Of a stretch of DNA of 12,301 bases, positions 1-6,830 are shown piece after piece. This DNA comes from Candidatus Aerophobota bacterium (lineage in GTDB: Bacteria; Aerophobota; Aerophobia; Aerophobales; B3-G15), in the NCBI GenBank assembly GCA_021162265.1, contig JAGGZA010000050.1:1-12301 (forward strand), given 5' to 3'. The notes under the pieces are model-generated. The model saw only the letters and a list, made by a program, of their open reading frames with translations, did no database searches and was not told where the DNA came from. Every line of letters starts with the position of its first letter. Positions within the stretch are counted from its first letter, which is position 1. Position numbers and translations under genes: made by a program.

Positions 1-48
1 ATTATGACCTGTATTTCTAAAGCGTCCTCTAACAAAAATAAAATGTAA
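1..48 (+). CDS. C-terminal tail of an upstream gene, probably the sugar ABC transporter ATPase (partial)
   Basis: Frame 1 is open from the window edge to a TAA at 46-48, giving the last 15 residues, IMTCISKASSNKNKM. The other two plus frames are interrupted within the first 18 bases. RbsA/MglA-type ATPases commonly end with an IM-containing helix and a short polar tail, and their gene usually lies directly before the RbsC-type permease. The identification therefore rests mainly on position. The stop codon abuts the ribosome binding site of the permease 12 bases downstream, which suggests translational coupling. Confidence 0.4.
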   Translation: MMTCISKASSNKNKM

Positions 49-60
49 GGTGGAGAGATT

Positions 61-1014
61 ATGAGTAAGGAAATCTTTCGGCGAGTTCTAAAAATAAGGG
101 AGTTCATGTTACTTGTAATAATATTAATCATTTCAATATTTTTTTCTCTTACTTCTCCTTATTTTGCTACTTTTTCTAACTGGGAGGCTATTGCTTATGG
201 TATGATGAGTGATTGTATCATTGCTGTGGGAATGACAATAGTGATTGTAGGAGGAGGTTTTGATTTATCTGTAGGAGCAGTATTAGCTTTATGTGGGATA
301 CTGGTCGCCAAAATGCTTAATGCTAATTTTTCAATGATAACATCGATACTTGTTGGAGGTATATTATTGGGAGGAGGTATAGGACTGTTTAATGGTGTTA
401 TGGTTGCTAGGTTGAAGATTAATCCATTTGTCGTAACTCTTGGAATGATGAGCGTGGCAAGAGGGATAGGATTCGCTATTACACAGGGTCGTCCTGTGGT
501 AGGTCTACCTCCTGAATTTGGATTTCTTGGACAGGGGAAAGTTTTAGGCTTTCCTTTTGCTATTTTATTGATGATTTTGATAGTGGTGATAGGAGACTTG
601 TTGATGAGAAAGTCGCTTTTGCTTAGGAGGGTTTACTATGTGGGAGGAAATGAAGAAGCTGCTAGGTTTTCAGGGTTAAATGTGGAAAGGATAAGGATCA
701 TGACTTATGTTATAACTGGAGTACTGGCAGGATTATCAGGAGTTTTAATTACTTCTCGTATGTTTTCTGCAACAGCAACAGCTGGAATGTCAACCGAACT
801 TAGAGCTATCGCCGCTGTTGTTATCGGAGGTGGTGTGTTAGCAGGAGGTAAGGGAACTATCTTTGGAGCTTTTTTAGGAACCCTCCTTCTTGGAATTATA
901 ACTGATGCACTTGTTCTATATAATGTGTCAGTATACTGGCAACAGGTTGCAAGCGGAATTATTCTTATCAGTGTTGTGACTATCGACGTATTGAGCAGAA
1001 GAGGACAAGAATAG
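61..1014 (+). CDS. Sugar ABC transporter permease, RbsC-type (BPD_transp_2 family)
   Basis: This is the inner-membrane channel subunit of a ribose/simple-sugar ABC importer; at 317 aa it has the usual RbsC length. About eight to ten hydrophobic segments are visible, for example near residues 13-33, 45-65, 163-182, 213-233 and 285-310. Family signatures are GGGFDLSVGAVLAL near residue 62, GGNEEAARFSGL near 194 followed by the TYVITGVLAGLSGVL helix, and the Gly-rich AVVIGGGVLAGGKGT segment near 257. The ATG follows a GGTGGAGAG ribosome binding site. It presumably pairs with an ATPase encoded just upstream and with the binding protein 209 bases downstream. The substrate cannot be deduced from the sequence; ribose, galactose, xylose, autoinducer-2 or another polyol are all possible. 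Confidence 0.93.
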   Translation: MSKEIFRRVLKIREFMLLVIILIISIFFSLTSPYFATFSNWEAIAYGMMSDCIIAVGMTIVIVGGGFDLSVGAVLALCGILVAKMLNANFSMITSILVGGILLGGGIGLFNGVMVARLKINPFVVTLGMMSVARGIGFAITQGRPVVGLPPEFGFLGQGKVLGFPFAILLMILIVVIGDLLMRKSLLLRRVYYVGGNEEAARFSGLNVERIRIMTYVITGVLAGLSGVLITSRMFSATATAGMSTELRAIAAVVIGGGVLAGGKGTIFGAFLGTLLLGIITDALVLYNVSVYWQQVASGIILISVVTIDVLSRRGQE

Positions 1015-1038
1015 TTTTTCGGTGATATAATATATAAT
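1002..1038 (+). promoter_or_regulatory. Candidate promoter for the binding-protein gene
   Basis: There are two closely spaced TATAAT hexamers at 1026-1031 and 1033-1038, just after the permease stop codon. The first has AGGACA (4 of 6 matches to TTGACA) at 1002-1007 with an 18-base spacer. Binding proteins are often made in excess over their permease, so a separate start would make sense. AT-rich sequence makes chance TATAAT matches common, so this is weak. Confidence 0.3.
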
Positions 1039-1223
1039 TTTAATTTCGTCAGAATAAAATAACATTAGAGGAAAATATCTGGGTATTTTGTAAGGGAGAG
1101 ATCATGGGGGTATAAGTAAAAAAGAAATCAAAGGGTCGGAAAGGAGGTGAGAACACAGAGGAGTGGGAGAAGACTCGTGACAGGTATAATGAGGTAAAGA
1201 TTTTTTAAGGAGGTTGGTAAAGA

Positions 1224-2198
1224 ATGAGTAAAAAATGGATTAGTGGAATAATAGGAGGGGGTATTCTGTTATTGATGATGGGGAGTTTTGTTTTTGCGCA
1301 GGAAACTTATTATCTTATTGGACCCCATATTGGGCTTCCTTACTGGCAAGATCATAAGAGAGGATTAGAAGCCGCAGCTGTCGAGCTTGGCGTTAAGACT
1401 GTTTTTACTGGAGCGCATGGTAATGTCATTGAAGAACAGGTTAAAATCATGGATCAGGTTATAGCCAAGCGACCTGCGGGGATACTTGTTGGACCGTTAA
1501 ATCCAGAGGCTCTTGCGCCAAGTATTGATAGGGCCATGGCTGCAGGAATTCCAGTCATAACCGTAGATACTGATTCTCCTATGAGTAGTAGACTTTGTTA
1601 CATTGGGACAAATGGATATGAGGCTGGTAAAGTAGCAGCTGATGTTATGGCAAAACTGGTGGGAGGTAAAGGAGAGGTAGGAATATCTAACTTACTGGGT
1701 TTTGCAACATGTGAAGAAAGAGCTCGAGGTTTTGCTGATCGTATTAAGGAAGCTTATCCAAATATGAAAGTTGTAGCGATAGTAGATGATCAGGCTGATT
1801 ATGATGTGGCAACCAAGGTAAATACCCAGATGATTCTTGGTAATCCTGGCATAGTAGGTATTTTTGGAGTAGATGCGGCAAGTGCTGTAGGGATGGGAAC
1901 GGCAGTTAAAAGTCTTAACAAAGTTGGAGAGGTTAAGTTAGTTGCATTTGATAGGGACCCGCCTACTCTGGAGCTCATAAGAGAAGGAGTGGTCCAGGCA
2001 AGTATGATACAAAGGACTTTCACAATGTCCTATTACGGGTTGAAGATGCTTTATGATTATGTTCACGGAAGACTGGTGTTAGTAAAAGGCAAAAACTGGA
2101 TCGAAGCTCAGAAAAAAGGTATTTCTCCTCTTCCAAGACGAGTGGATACTGGAATTATGGTTTGTACTAAAGATAATCTTGATATGTTTACTGAATAG
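1224..2198 (+). CDS. Periplasmic sugar-binding protein of the ABC importer (RbsB-like, Peripla_BP_4)
   Basis: This 324-aa protein is the solute receptor that delivers a sugar to the permease. Residues 1-25 form a Sec signal peptide: KK, a hydrophobic core, and cleavage expected after SFVFA before QE. No lipobox Cys is present, so the protein should be soluble in a periplasm. The mature part has the two-lobe type I binding-protein pattern: IGPHIGLPYWQDHKRGLEAAA near residue 32, GILVGPLNPEAL near 86, AGIPVITVDTDS near 107, YIGTNGYEAGKVAADVM near 127, and VGIFGVDAASAVGMGTAV plus LVAFDRDP in the second lobe. The ATG is preceded by AAGGAGG at 1207-1213. A terminator lies directly after the stop codon. 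The family is clear; the ligand is unknown. Confidence 0.92.
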   Translation: MSKKWISGIIGGGILLLMMGSFVFAQETYYLIGPHIGLPYWQDHKRGLEAAAVELGVKTVFTGAHGNVIEEQVKIMDQVIAKRPAGILVGPLNPEALAPSIDRAMAAGIPVITVDTDSPMSSRLCYIGTNGYEAGKVAADVMAKLVGGKGEVGISNLLGFATCEERARGFADRIKEAYPNMKVVAIVDDQADYDVATKVNTQMILGNPGIVGIFGVDAASAVGMGTAVKSLNKVGEVKLVAFDRDPPTLELIREGVVQASMIQRTFTMSYYGLKMLYDYVHGRLVLVKGKNWIEAQKKGISPLPRRVDTGIMVCTKDNLDMFTE

Positions 2199-2203
2199 GC
2201 TGG

Positions 2204-2238
2204 ATGAGGGTGACTTTTGTCACCCTCATAAGTTTTTG
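2204..2238 (+). terminator. Intrinsic terminator of the sugar transporter operon
   Basis: A perfect 11-bp stem, ATGAGGGTGAC pairing with GTCACCCTCAT, closes a TTTT loop and is followed by AAG and five T residues. It starts six bases after the binding-protein stop codon. Confidence 0.88.
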
Positions 2239-2416
2239 TGGGGTGAATAGCGAATTCATGTGGAATAGTTTGCGACATTAGTTTTTGTGTAAGAGAAAAA
2301 GAATATTGCATTGGATGTGCAGGTTTTATGATACATGGTGTTACAGTAATCAAGTTTTGATGTAAGGGTGGCAAGACAATAGTAAGCTCTTGATTTTAAT
2401 CAAAAATTTATATATA
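2239..2416. other. Non-coding stretch with no recognised gene
   Basis: This AT-rich spacer lies between the transporter terminator and the tRNA promoter. No ORF with a ribosome binding site and a recognisable protein is present on either strand. A small palindrome, TTGATT-TT-AATCAA at 2390-2403, lies upstream of the tRNA promoter; it is short and could be chance. Confidence 0.5.
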
Positions 2417-2446
2417 TTGAAAATAGCAAAAGTGAAAAGATAATAT
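2417..2446 (+). promoter_or_regulatory. Likely promoter of the tRNA-Arg gene
   Basis: TTGAAA at 2417-2422 and TAATAT at 2441-2446 are separated by 18 bases. Transcription would start near 2453, a few bases before the mature tRNA 5' end at 2458, as is usual for a single bacterial tRNA gene. Confidence 0.5.
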
Positions 2447-2457
2447 TCTTATCTGAT

Positions 2458-2531
2458 GCGCCTGTAGCTCAGAAGGACAGAGCAGCGGCCTCCTAAGCCG
2501 CGTGTCGTGGGTTCGAATCCCGCCAGGCGCA
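2458..2531 (+). tRNA. tRNA-Arg (anticodon CCT)
   Basis: A complete cloverleaf can be read. The acceptor stem is GCGCCTG with CAGGCGC (7 bp) and discriminator A at 2531. The D stem is GCTC/GAGC. The anticodon stem is GCGGC/GCCGC around loop CTCCTAA, with anticodon CCT at 2492-2494 reading the Arg codon AGG. The T arm is GTGGG-TTCGAAT-CCCGC. The bases after the discriminator are TTA, so the 3' CCA is not encoded and must be added enzymatically. The gene lies just beyond the 3' end of the convergent fusion gene that carries a CCA-adding-type domain. Confidence 0.96.
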
Positions 2532-2552
2532 TTATTAAATTCATTATTTGAC

Positions 2553-4253
2553 TTATGTTTTCTCAAGAAGCTGGCGGGCAAGCTGGAGTGCTTCGTCCTT
2601 TTTTTTCACCTCACCTGTGATTTGAGCCTGATGAATTTTGTTGAGAATTATGTTTAGTTGAGGTCCTGGTTTGATACCCAGTTTATCAATTAGTTCATTT
2701 CCTGAAACCAGTCTCGGAGGTTGCAGGATTAAGGAGTACTTTTCAAAGAAAATCGAAAGAACCTCTTCCATAAAGCTAAGATAACTTGCATCTTCTTTTC
2801 TTGCTAAAACTGCAAGAAGGCATATCTGCGGTGTTTCCTCGCCACCTTGCAGGAAAAATGCACTTAGCTTTGAAGAGTCAGATGGTTTGTCAGTCAATTT
2901 CTCAAGGGTGGGTAAAGAACTTATAACTTTTCCTATTATTCTCTTTTCTTTTTTGCTAAGAGCAAGGTCCTCAACTTTCACTTCTTTCCCCTCCTTCTGG
3001 AAGGGAGAGAAAATTAAGCTTATTAACTTAAGAAGCTGCATGTGAGTGACATTTCCTACTCTTCTTTCTAAATGTTTGACAAGCTTTGATTTGACAGAAT
3101 GCAGGAGGTTTGTATCCGGACTGATAATTCTTTCAAGATACTGGATATTTTCAGGATAAACGGGATTTTTCAGTGCATTTTCCATTAGTTTTTTAAAAGC
3201 AGGTTGGTTTAAACATTCTCCAGCAGCAGGGTTTTTTAGAATTAAAAAAATCTCTTCTCTTATTCTCTCCTTTGCTACCCTATCAATAAGATGATGTTTT
3301 TCAAAAATCATATCAAGAAGGTGCCTGTCTATTTCAAAACTAAGTTGTAATTTGAGACGAATAGCCCTTAACATTCTCAGTGGGTCCCTATCCAGAGCGT
3401 TATCATTCATTAAAGCTATTCTATGGTTGCACAGGTCTTCCAGTCCACCTTTTATATCTATCAGGTAAAGGTTTGGGATTTTTATATGGTTAGTATCAAG
3501 GGCAAGTGCATCTATGGTAAAGTCTCTTTCCTCAAGGTCACTTTCAAGGGAAGCTTTTTGCAGGCTAAAGTCCATCTGATATCCTTCAGGAAGTATCACC
3601 CTTCTTAAATTGTCATCCAATACTACAGGGTGTTTTCCGTATTGATGGGCAAATTTTTCTACAATTTCAAAATCCTTGCTTTCCAGAACAATATCAAAAT
3701 CTCTTGCTTCTTTTCCCAGGAGACTGTCTCTGATAAACCCTCCCACAAGGTAGGCTTTCCCTCCTGTTTTCTTTTTTAATTCAGAGAAAGATTTAAGGAA
3801 AGGGTTCTGAAGTTTTTGTTTAAAATAGTTCCATTTCAGTGGTTTTTCTGATACCCTTTCCTTGCGAATCTTATCCAGAATTCCATTTACAAATTTTCCC
3901 GAATCCTCTGTTCCGTAACGTTTGGCTATTTCTACCGCTTCATTTATGCTTACTACAGGAGGGACTTTTTTAACAAGGAGTAGTTCGTATATGCTGATTC
4001 TAAGTATATTGCGGTCAATAACAGCCATTCTATCCAGAGTCCAGTTTTTAGCATATCTTTTAATTAAGGTGTTAATCCAGGGGAGAAATTTCTCTATTCC
4101 CAGGATTAGATTCCTGGAGAAAGATTCAACTCCTGGTTTAAAATGATAGCGGGATAGTATAGTTTTTAAAACTTGCGTGGGAGCAATTTTTCTAACATCA
4201 GCCTGGTAAAGAACCTGTAAAGAAAGTTCCCTTGCTTTCCTTCTGTTTTTCAT
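2553..4253 (-). CDS. nusB-cca: NusB antitermination factor fused to a CCA-adding/poly(A) polymerase-type nucleotidyltransferase
   Basis: This single 566-aa frame joins two normally separate RNA proteins. Residues 1-133 are a full NusB domain (it binds boxA RNA with S10 in rRNA antitermination): RRKARELSLQVLYQ, WTLDRMAVIDRNILRISIYELL near 71-92, and INEAVEIAKRYGTEDSGKFVNGILDKI. Residues about 140-566 are a class II tRNA nucleotidyltransferase/poly(A) polymerase: VGGFIRD near 171, catalytic DFD at 185-187, RDFTIDALALD near 243, DPLRMLRAIRLKLQLSFEID near 290, and ERIREEI near 329, then a helical body. Both catalytic carboxylates and both domains look intact. I chose ATG at 4253 because AGCAGGG lies seven bases upstream of it and typical NusB begins MKxRRKAR. 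A TTG six bases further upstream leaves only one base after that site. Whether it adds CCA, only A, or poly(A) cannot be told by eye. Confidence 0.92.
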   Translation of the reverse strand: MKNRRKARELSLQVLYQADVRKIAPTQVLKTILSRYHFKPGVESFSRNLILGIEKFLPWINTLIKRYAKNWTLDRMAVIDRNILRISIYELLLVKKVPPVVSINEAVEIAKRYGTEDSGKFVNGILDKIRKERVSEKPLKWNYFKQKLQNPFLKSFSELKKKTGGKAYLVGGFIRDSLLGKEARDFDIVLESKDFEIVEKFAHQYGKHPVVLDDNLRRVILPEGYQMDFSLQKASLESDLEERDFTIDALALDTNHIKIPNLYLIDIKGGLEDLCNHRIALMNDNALDRDPLRMLRAIRLKLQLSFEIDRHLLDMIFEKHHLIDRVAKERIREEIFLILKNPAAGECLNQPAFKKLMENALKNPVYPENIQYLERIISPDTNLLHSVKSKLVKHLERRVGNVTHMQLLKLISLIFSPFQKEGKEVKVEDLALSKKEKRIIGKVISSLPTLEKLTDKPSDSSKLSAFFLQGGEETPQICLLAVLARKEDASYLSFMEEVLSIFFEKYSLILQPPRLVSGNELIDKLGIKPGPQLNIILNKIHQAQITGEVKKKDEALQLARQLLEKT

Positions 4254-4350
4254 TACCAAACCCTGCTTATCAACATAAAGGAGCTTTTATGAAAAGCTTC
4301 CCCTTCTGATAGAAATAGCACAGACAAAAAGGAGTACATAGGTTTAAGTT

Positions 4351-4378
4351 AGGTTAATATAATTATTCTGTTTGTCAA
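4351..4378 (-). promoter_or_regulatory. Candidate promoter for the NusB-nucleotidyltransferase gene
   Basis: On the minus strand a perfect TTGACA (4378-4373) is followed after 16 bases by TAACCT (4356-4351), which keeps the key T, A and final T of the -10 box. It lies about 100 bases before the start codon and diverges from the pilin promoter on the other strand. Confidence 0.45.
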
Positions 4379-4440
4379 TAGTATTGTGAGGTAAAAGGGT
4401 TGGTTATACAATTTGATATTCAAATTTCGGGAAAGAGTTC

Positions 4441-4468
4441 TTGACAAATTTATACAATGTAATATTTT
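4441..4468 (+). promoter_or_regulatory. Candidate promoter of the minor pilin cluster
   Basis: A perfect TTGACA at 4441-4446 is followed after 16 bases by TATTTT at 4463-4468; an overlapping TAATAT at 4460-4465 is better in sequence but too close. Transcription would begin near 4475, leaving a leader of about 65 bases before the first pilin-like gene. Confidence 0.42.
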
Positions 4469-4474
4469 GCAATG

Positions 4475-4506
4475 GTGAGATTATCTAAAGGATAACTTAC
4501 TTTTTT
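4475..4506 (+). terminator. Leader hairpin followed by six T residues (possible attenuator)
   Basis: GTGAG(A)TTATC pairs with GATAACTTAC around a TAAAG loop: ten pairs with one bulged A and one G-T. TTTTTT at 4501-4506 follows at once. It lies between the candidate pilin promoter and the first pilin-like gene, near the predicted RNA 5' end. The stem is AT-rich and much weaker than the terminators at 2204 and 6948, so it may be a 5'-end hairpin with no termination role. Confidence 0.35.
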
Positions 4507-4538
4507 CCGAAGATATAGGAAGAAGCGGGAGTAAGAAA

Positions 4539-4931
4539 TTGCTTTTCTCAAAGAGAGGATTTACCTTAATTGAAGTACTGGTTACTATTTTTATCATAGC
4601 AGTTGCTGTGATAGGCCTGGTTATGGGATTCTCAAGTGGTCTTGCAACAGTGCAGGAGCTAAAACAGATATCCGTTGCTGATCATATTGCCCAGGAAAAA
4701 ATGGAAGAGTTAAGAGGAGGTGCTCCCTTACAGGAAACATCGCATCCTCAGGAAGTTACACAGGAAGGGACAAGGTATTTTTACACTATTACCGTAACTC
4801 CTGTTTCTGGTGCAACCGCTCTTAGCAAGGTTACTGTTACCGTGAACTTTACCTCTCATACAGGAAGAAGTATAACAAGGAGGCTTGTTACCTATTTTAC
4901 AGAGAATGGGATTACCAAAGGCTCGGATTAG
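4539..4931 (+). CDS. Type IV minor pilin/pseudopilin, PilV/GspI-like
   Basis: This 130-aa protein has a class III (prepilin) leader. MLFSKRG is followed by FTLIEVLVTIFIIAVAVIGLVMGF, so prepilin peptidase should cut between G7 and F8, leaving Glu at mature position 5. The hydrophobic helix anchors it in the inner membrane before assembly. The SVADHIAQEKMEELRGG stretch after the helix is typical of GspI/PilV proteins (A-x-x-IAQEKMEEL). The start is TTG, supported by GGGAG seven bases upstream; no ATG lies nearby in frame. It is the first gene of the cluster and its end overlaps the next gene by 26 bases. It should be the GspI/PilV member of a four-protein filament-tip set. Confidence 0.88.
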   Translation: MLFSKRGFTLIEVLVTIFIIAVAVIGLVMGFSSGLATVQELKQISVADHIAQEKMEELRGGAPLQETSHPQEVTQEGTRYFYTITVTPVSGATALSKVTVTVNFTSHTGRSITRRLVTYFTENGITKGSD

Positions 4932-5394
4932 AGCTAACGATACAAGAATCAGGGGTTTTACTATAATTGAACTTCTGATTGCTACAGGTATAACGTTAGT
5001 TGTTCTTGGTGTTATTGGGCTTATCTATGTTACAAGTGATAGAAGCTTTAAATTCGGACAATCTGCTATCAGTTCTGAGGCGGATTTAAGACTTGCTATG
5101 GACTGGTTGACGAGAGATATCAGAGAGGCCAGGAATGTGCAGATTTCTGGAGATACAGTTGTAGTGATATTACCCCCGGAAAGCGGAGGTGTTAATGTTT
5201 ACTATGGGTATGATAGTAATGGATACCTTACCCGCACCTTTGATTCTGAACCATCTAAAGTTATAGCACCTGTGTCAATTGATTCTGTTATCCACAATCC
5301 CAGTGAGTCAACTGTTACTATAGTTTTAAGTTCAAACGTCGGTAATACTGTTAAAGCGCTTACCTCTCAGGTTACGATGAGAAACTGGGAATAA
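4906..5394 (+). CDS. Type IV minor pilin/pseudopilin, PilW/GspJ-like
   Basis: This 162-aa protein has a 17-residue basic leader ending in IRG before FTIIELLIATGITLVVLGVIGLIYV, giving the prepilin peptidase site and mature Glu5. The head domain includes AISSEADLRLAMDWLTRDIREARNVQISGD, characteristic of PilW/GspJ, and the C-terminus is beta-rich. ATG at 4906 overlaps the previous gene by 26 bases. An in-frame TTG at 4885 would add seven residues but sits only one base from the AAGGAGG at 4877-4883, while the ATG is 22 bases from it. Neither spacing is ideal, so the exact start is uncertain. No stop-to-start gap exists, which suggests translational coupling. Confidence 0.85.
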   Translation: MGLPKARIRANDTRIRGFTIIELLIATGITLVVLGVIGLIYVTSDRSFKFGQSAISSEADLRLAMDWLTRDIREARNVQISGDTVVVILPPESGGVNVYYGYDSNGYLTRTFDSEPSKVIAPVSIDSVIHNPSESTVTIVLSSNVGNTVKALTSQVTMRNWE

Positions 5395-5426
5395 AAAGAT
5401 AAATAAAAAACAAAAAGGTAGATAAA

Positions 5427-6740
5427 GTGAAGAAAAATGAGGGTTTTATAGTAGTTTTATCATTGGTTATTGCTACAGCGGTGCTTTTACTTTTAGGAGT
5501 TTTCTGGGGGAGCATAGTTGCTGAAAGAAAAAATGTAGAAAGGTCCTACCATGCAGCTCAAGCTTTGCATCTTGCAGAAGCAGGAGTTGAGAAGGCAATA
5601 AATGAGCTCAATACAAATCCCACACCTTCCCTGAGTGGAGAGGTTGATGTTAGTGGGATAGGTGAAAGTGAATATACTGTTACCCTATCAGGAGATACTG
5701 CTCTGGTTCAGGCTACCGGTTATTCGCCTGGAATGGCCGTTGTCTCAAGAGTAGAACGCTCGGTAGAGGTAACTCTTATTAAAGGAGGAGGAGAAACAAC
5801 TGTTTTTGATATGGCTTTATTTGGTGGAGCAAATACAGGAACAGTTATCACCAAAACAGGGAGTGGAAAAGTGGACAGTTATAATTCAGAGGGAACAGGA
5901 AAGCCCTATCCCAACGGGAAGGGGAATAACGGACATATTGGAACAAACTCAAAATCAACCTCCCCTAAAGCAGTAAAAATTACAGGAAGCGGCGATATTG
6001 ACGGTAACATTTATATTGGTGCAGGAGGAGACCCTGATGAGGCTATACAGATAACGGGAAGTGCTAATGTAAGTGGTGAAAAACTTGCTCTTGATGAGGA
6101 TAGGGAACTTCCCGAAGTTAGTCCTCCCTCGATTCCTTCCTCTCTACCTGATAGAGGGAGTCTTCATAAAACAGGTAGTGGTAATTACTATATCCACGAA
6201 AGCGGTCGCTACACAAAGATCCAGGCTACAGGAAGCGGCGATTTAATATTTGATAACAACGCTGATTTCATCTATGTTGAAGGAGATATGAGCATTACAG
6301 GGAGCGGTGATATAATTGTGGATAGAGATATGACCTTATATGTAGGGGGTGATTTTAAATTCACGGGAAGCGGGAAACTCATTACACAGGATAACTATAA
6401 GCTGACGATGTATGTGGGAGGTGATATTAAGGGAACAGGAAGTGGTCTCTGGAATGCAAGTAAGAATCCCTTAAACCTTCTTATATATGGTCTTGATACC
6501 TGCAGTCAGGTAAAGATTACCGGTAGTGCAGACCTTTATGGAGCAGTGTATGCCAGAAATGCTGAGATATGGGTAACAGGAAGCGGCGATATTTATGGCT
6601 CAGCTATAGGGGATACGGTTAGAATTACAGGAAGCGGCGATGTTCACTATGATGAAGCACTTAAGGATCCCAATAATCTTCCAGGTGCCCCCACTTATTC
6701 TGGGACTTCTTATGTTTTTCAATCCTGGGTGGAACAGTGA
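5427..6740 (+). CDS. PilX-like minor pilin with a TGSG-repeat head domain
   Basis: This 437-aa protein starts at GTG. Residues 1-62 match the PilX N-terminal pattern: KKNEG, a hydrophobic helix (FIVVLSLVIATAVLLLLGVFWG), then AERKNVERSYHAAQALHLAEAGVEKAINEL. The G6/F7 junction resembles a prepilin cleavage site, but the mature fifth residue is Leu, not Glu, as in GspK-type tip subunits. Residues about 143-405 hold roughly ten copies of a TGSG or TGSA turn at irregular spacing, with strands such as DIIVDRDMTLYVGGDFKF between them. This looks like a stacked beta-helix, as in DUF7305/bactofilin-like segments. The head is far larger than classical PilX (about 170-200 aa), so it may be exposed at the filament tip and act in adhesion or substrate contact; that role is inference. 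Confidence 0.82.
   Translation: MKKNEGFIVVLSLVIATAVLLLLGVFWGSIVAERKNVERSYHAAQALHLAEAGVEKAINELNTNPTPSLSGEVDVSGIGESEYTVTLSGDTALVQATGYSPGMAVVSRVERSVEVTLIKGGGETTVFDMALFGGANTGTVITKTGSGKVDSYNSEGTGKPYPNGKGNNGHIGTNSKSTSPKAVKITGSGDIDGNIYIGAGGDPDEAIQITGSANVSGEKLALDEDRELPEVSPPSIPSSLPDRGSLHKTGSGNYYIHESGRYTKIQATGSGDLIFDNNADFIYVEGDMSITGSGDIIVDRDMTLYVGGDFKFTGSGKLITQDNYKLTMYVGGDIKGTGSGLWNASKNPLNLLIYGLDTCSQVKITGSADLYGAVYARNAEIWVTGSGDIYGSAIGDTVRITGSGDVHYDEALKDPNNLPGAPTYSGTSYVFQSWVEQ
5856..6644 (+). repeat. Intragenic repeats encoding TGSGD turns
   Basis: The near-identical unit ACAGGAAGCGGCGAT occurs at 5982, 6228, 6576 and 6627, with ACAGGGAGCGGTGAT at 6297. More diverged copies (ACAGGGAGTGG, ACGGGAAGTGC, ACAGGTAGTGG, ACGGGAAGCGG, ACAGGAAGTGG, ACCGGTAGTGC) start near 5856, 6054, 6171, 6363, 6434 and 6514. 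All are in the same reading frame and code for TGSG or TGSA. Spacing is irregular, so these are protein-level repeats rather than a tandem array. Confidence 0.8.
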
Positions 6741-6764
6741 TAAAAAAGCAAGGAAAAGATAAAT

Positions 6765-6794
6765 TTAAGGAGGAGTTTTTAGCTAATTTATAAT
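6765..6794 (+). promoter_or_regulatory. Promoter in front of the c-di-GMP riboswitch
   Basis: A perfect TATAAT at 6789-6794 has TTAAGG at 6765-6770 with an 18-base spacer; the -35 box is weak. The predicted start near 6801 is about 30 bases before the first aptamer stem, as expected if the riboswitch heads its own transcript. Confidence 0.5.
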
Positions 6795-6830
6795 TCAAAA
6801 ATAGTAATTTTAATTTTTTAGAACTTTTGC

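Noticed and set aside
1185..1190. TATAAT as a promoter directly before the binding-protein gene
   Set aside because: No acceptable -35 box lies 16-18 bases upstream, and such hexamers are common in this AT-rich DNA.
1147..1197. 16-codon GTG frame after AAAGGAGG
   Set aside because: The GTG is part of the Shine-Dalgarno match itself, so it cannot be spaced correctly; the peptide has no recognisable feature.
2108..2374. 88-codon minus-strand frame across the transporter terminator
   Set aside because: It crosses the binding-protein 3' end and a terminator and has no domain or ribosome binding site.
2390..2403. TTGATT-TT-AATCAA palindrome as an operator for the tRNA
   Set aside because: The six-base arms are short and AT-rich, and there is no supporting second copy.
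5856..6644. CRISPR array or tandem DNA repeat
   Set aside because: The copies are 15-18 bases, irregularly spaced, in one reading frame and all encode TGSG turns; they are protein repeats.
6796..6829. Terminator for the PilX-like gene just before the riboswitch
   Set aside because: The A/T-rich segments can pair only loosely, with mismatches and no G-C pairs, and there is no clear T-tract at the right place.
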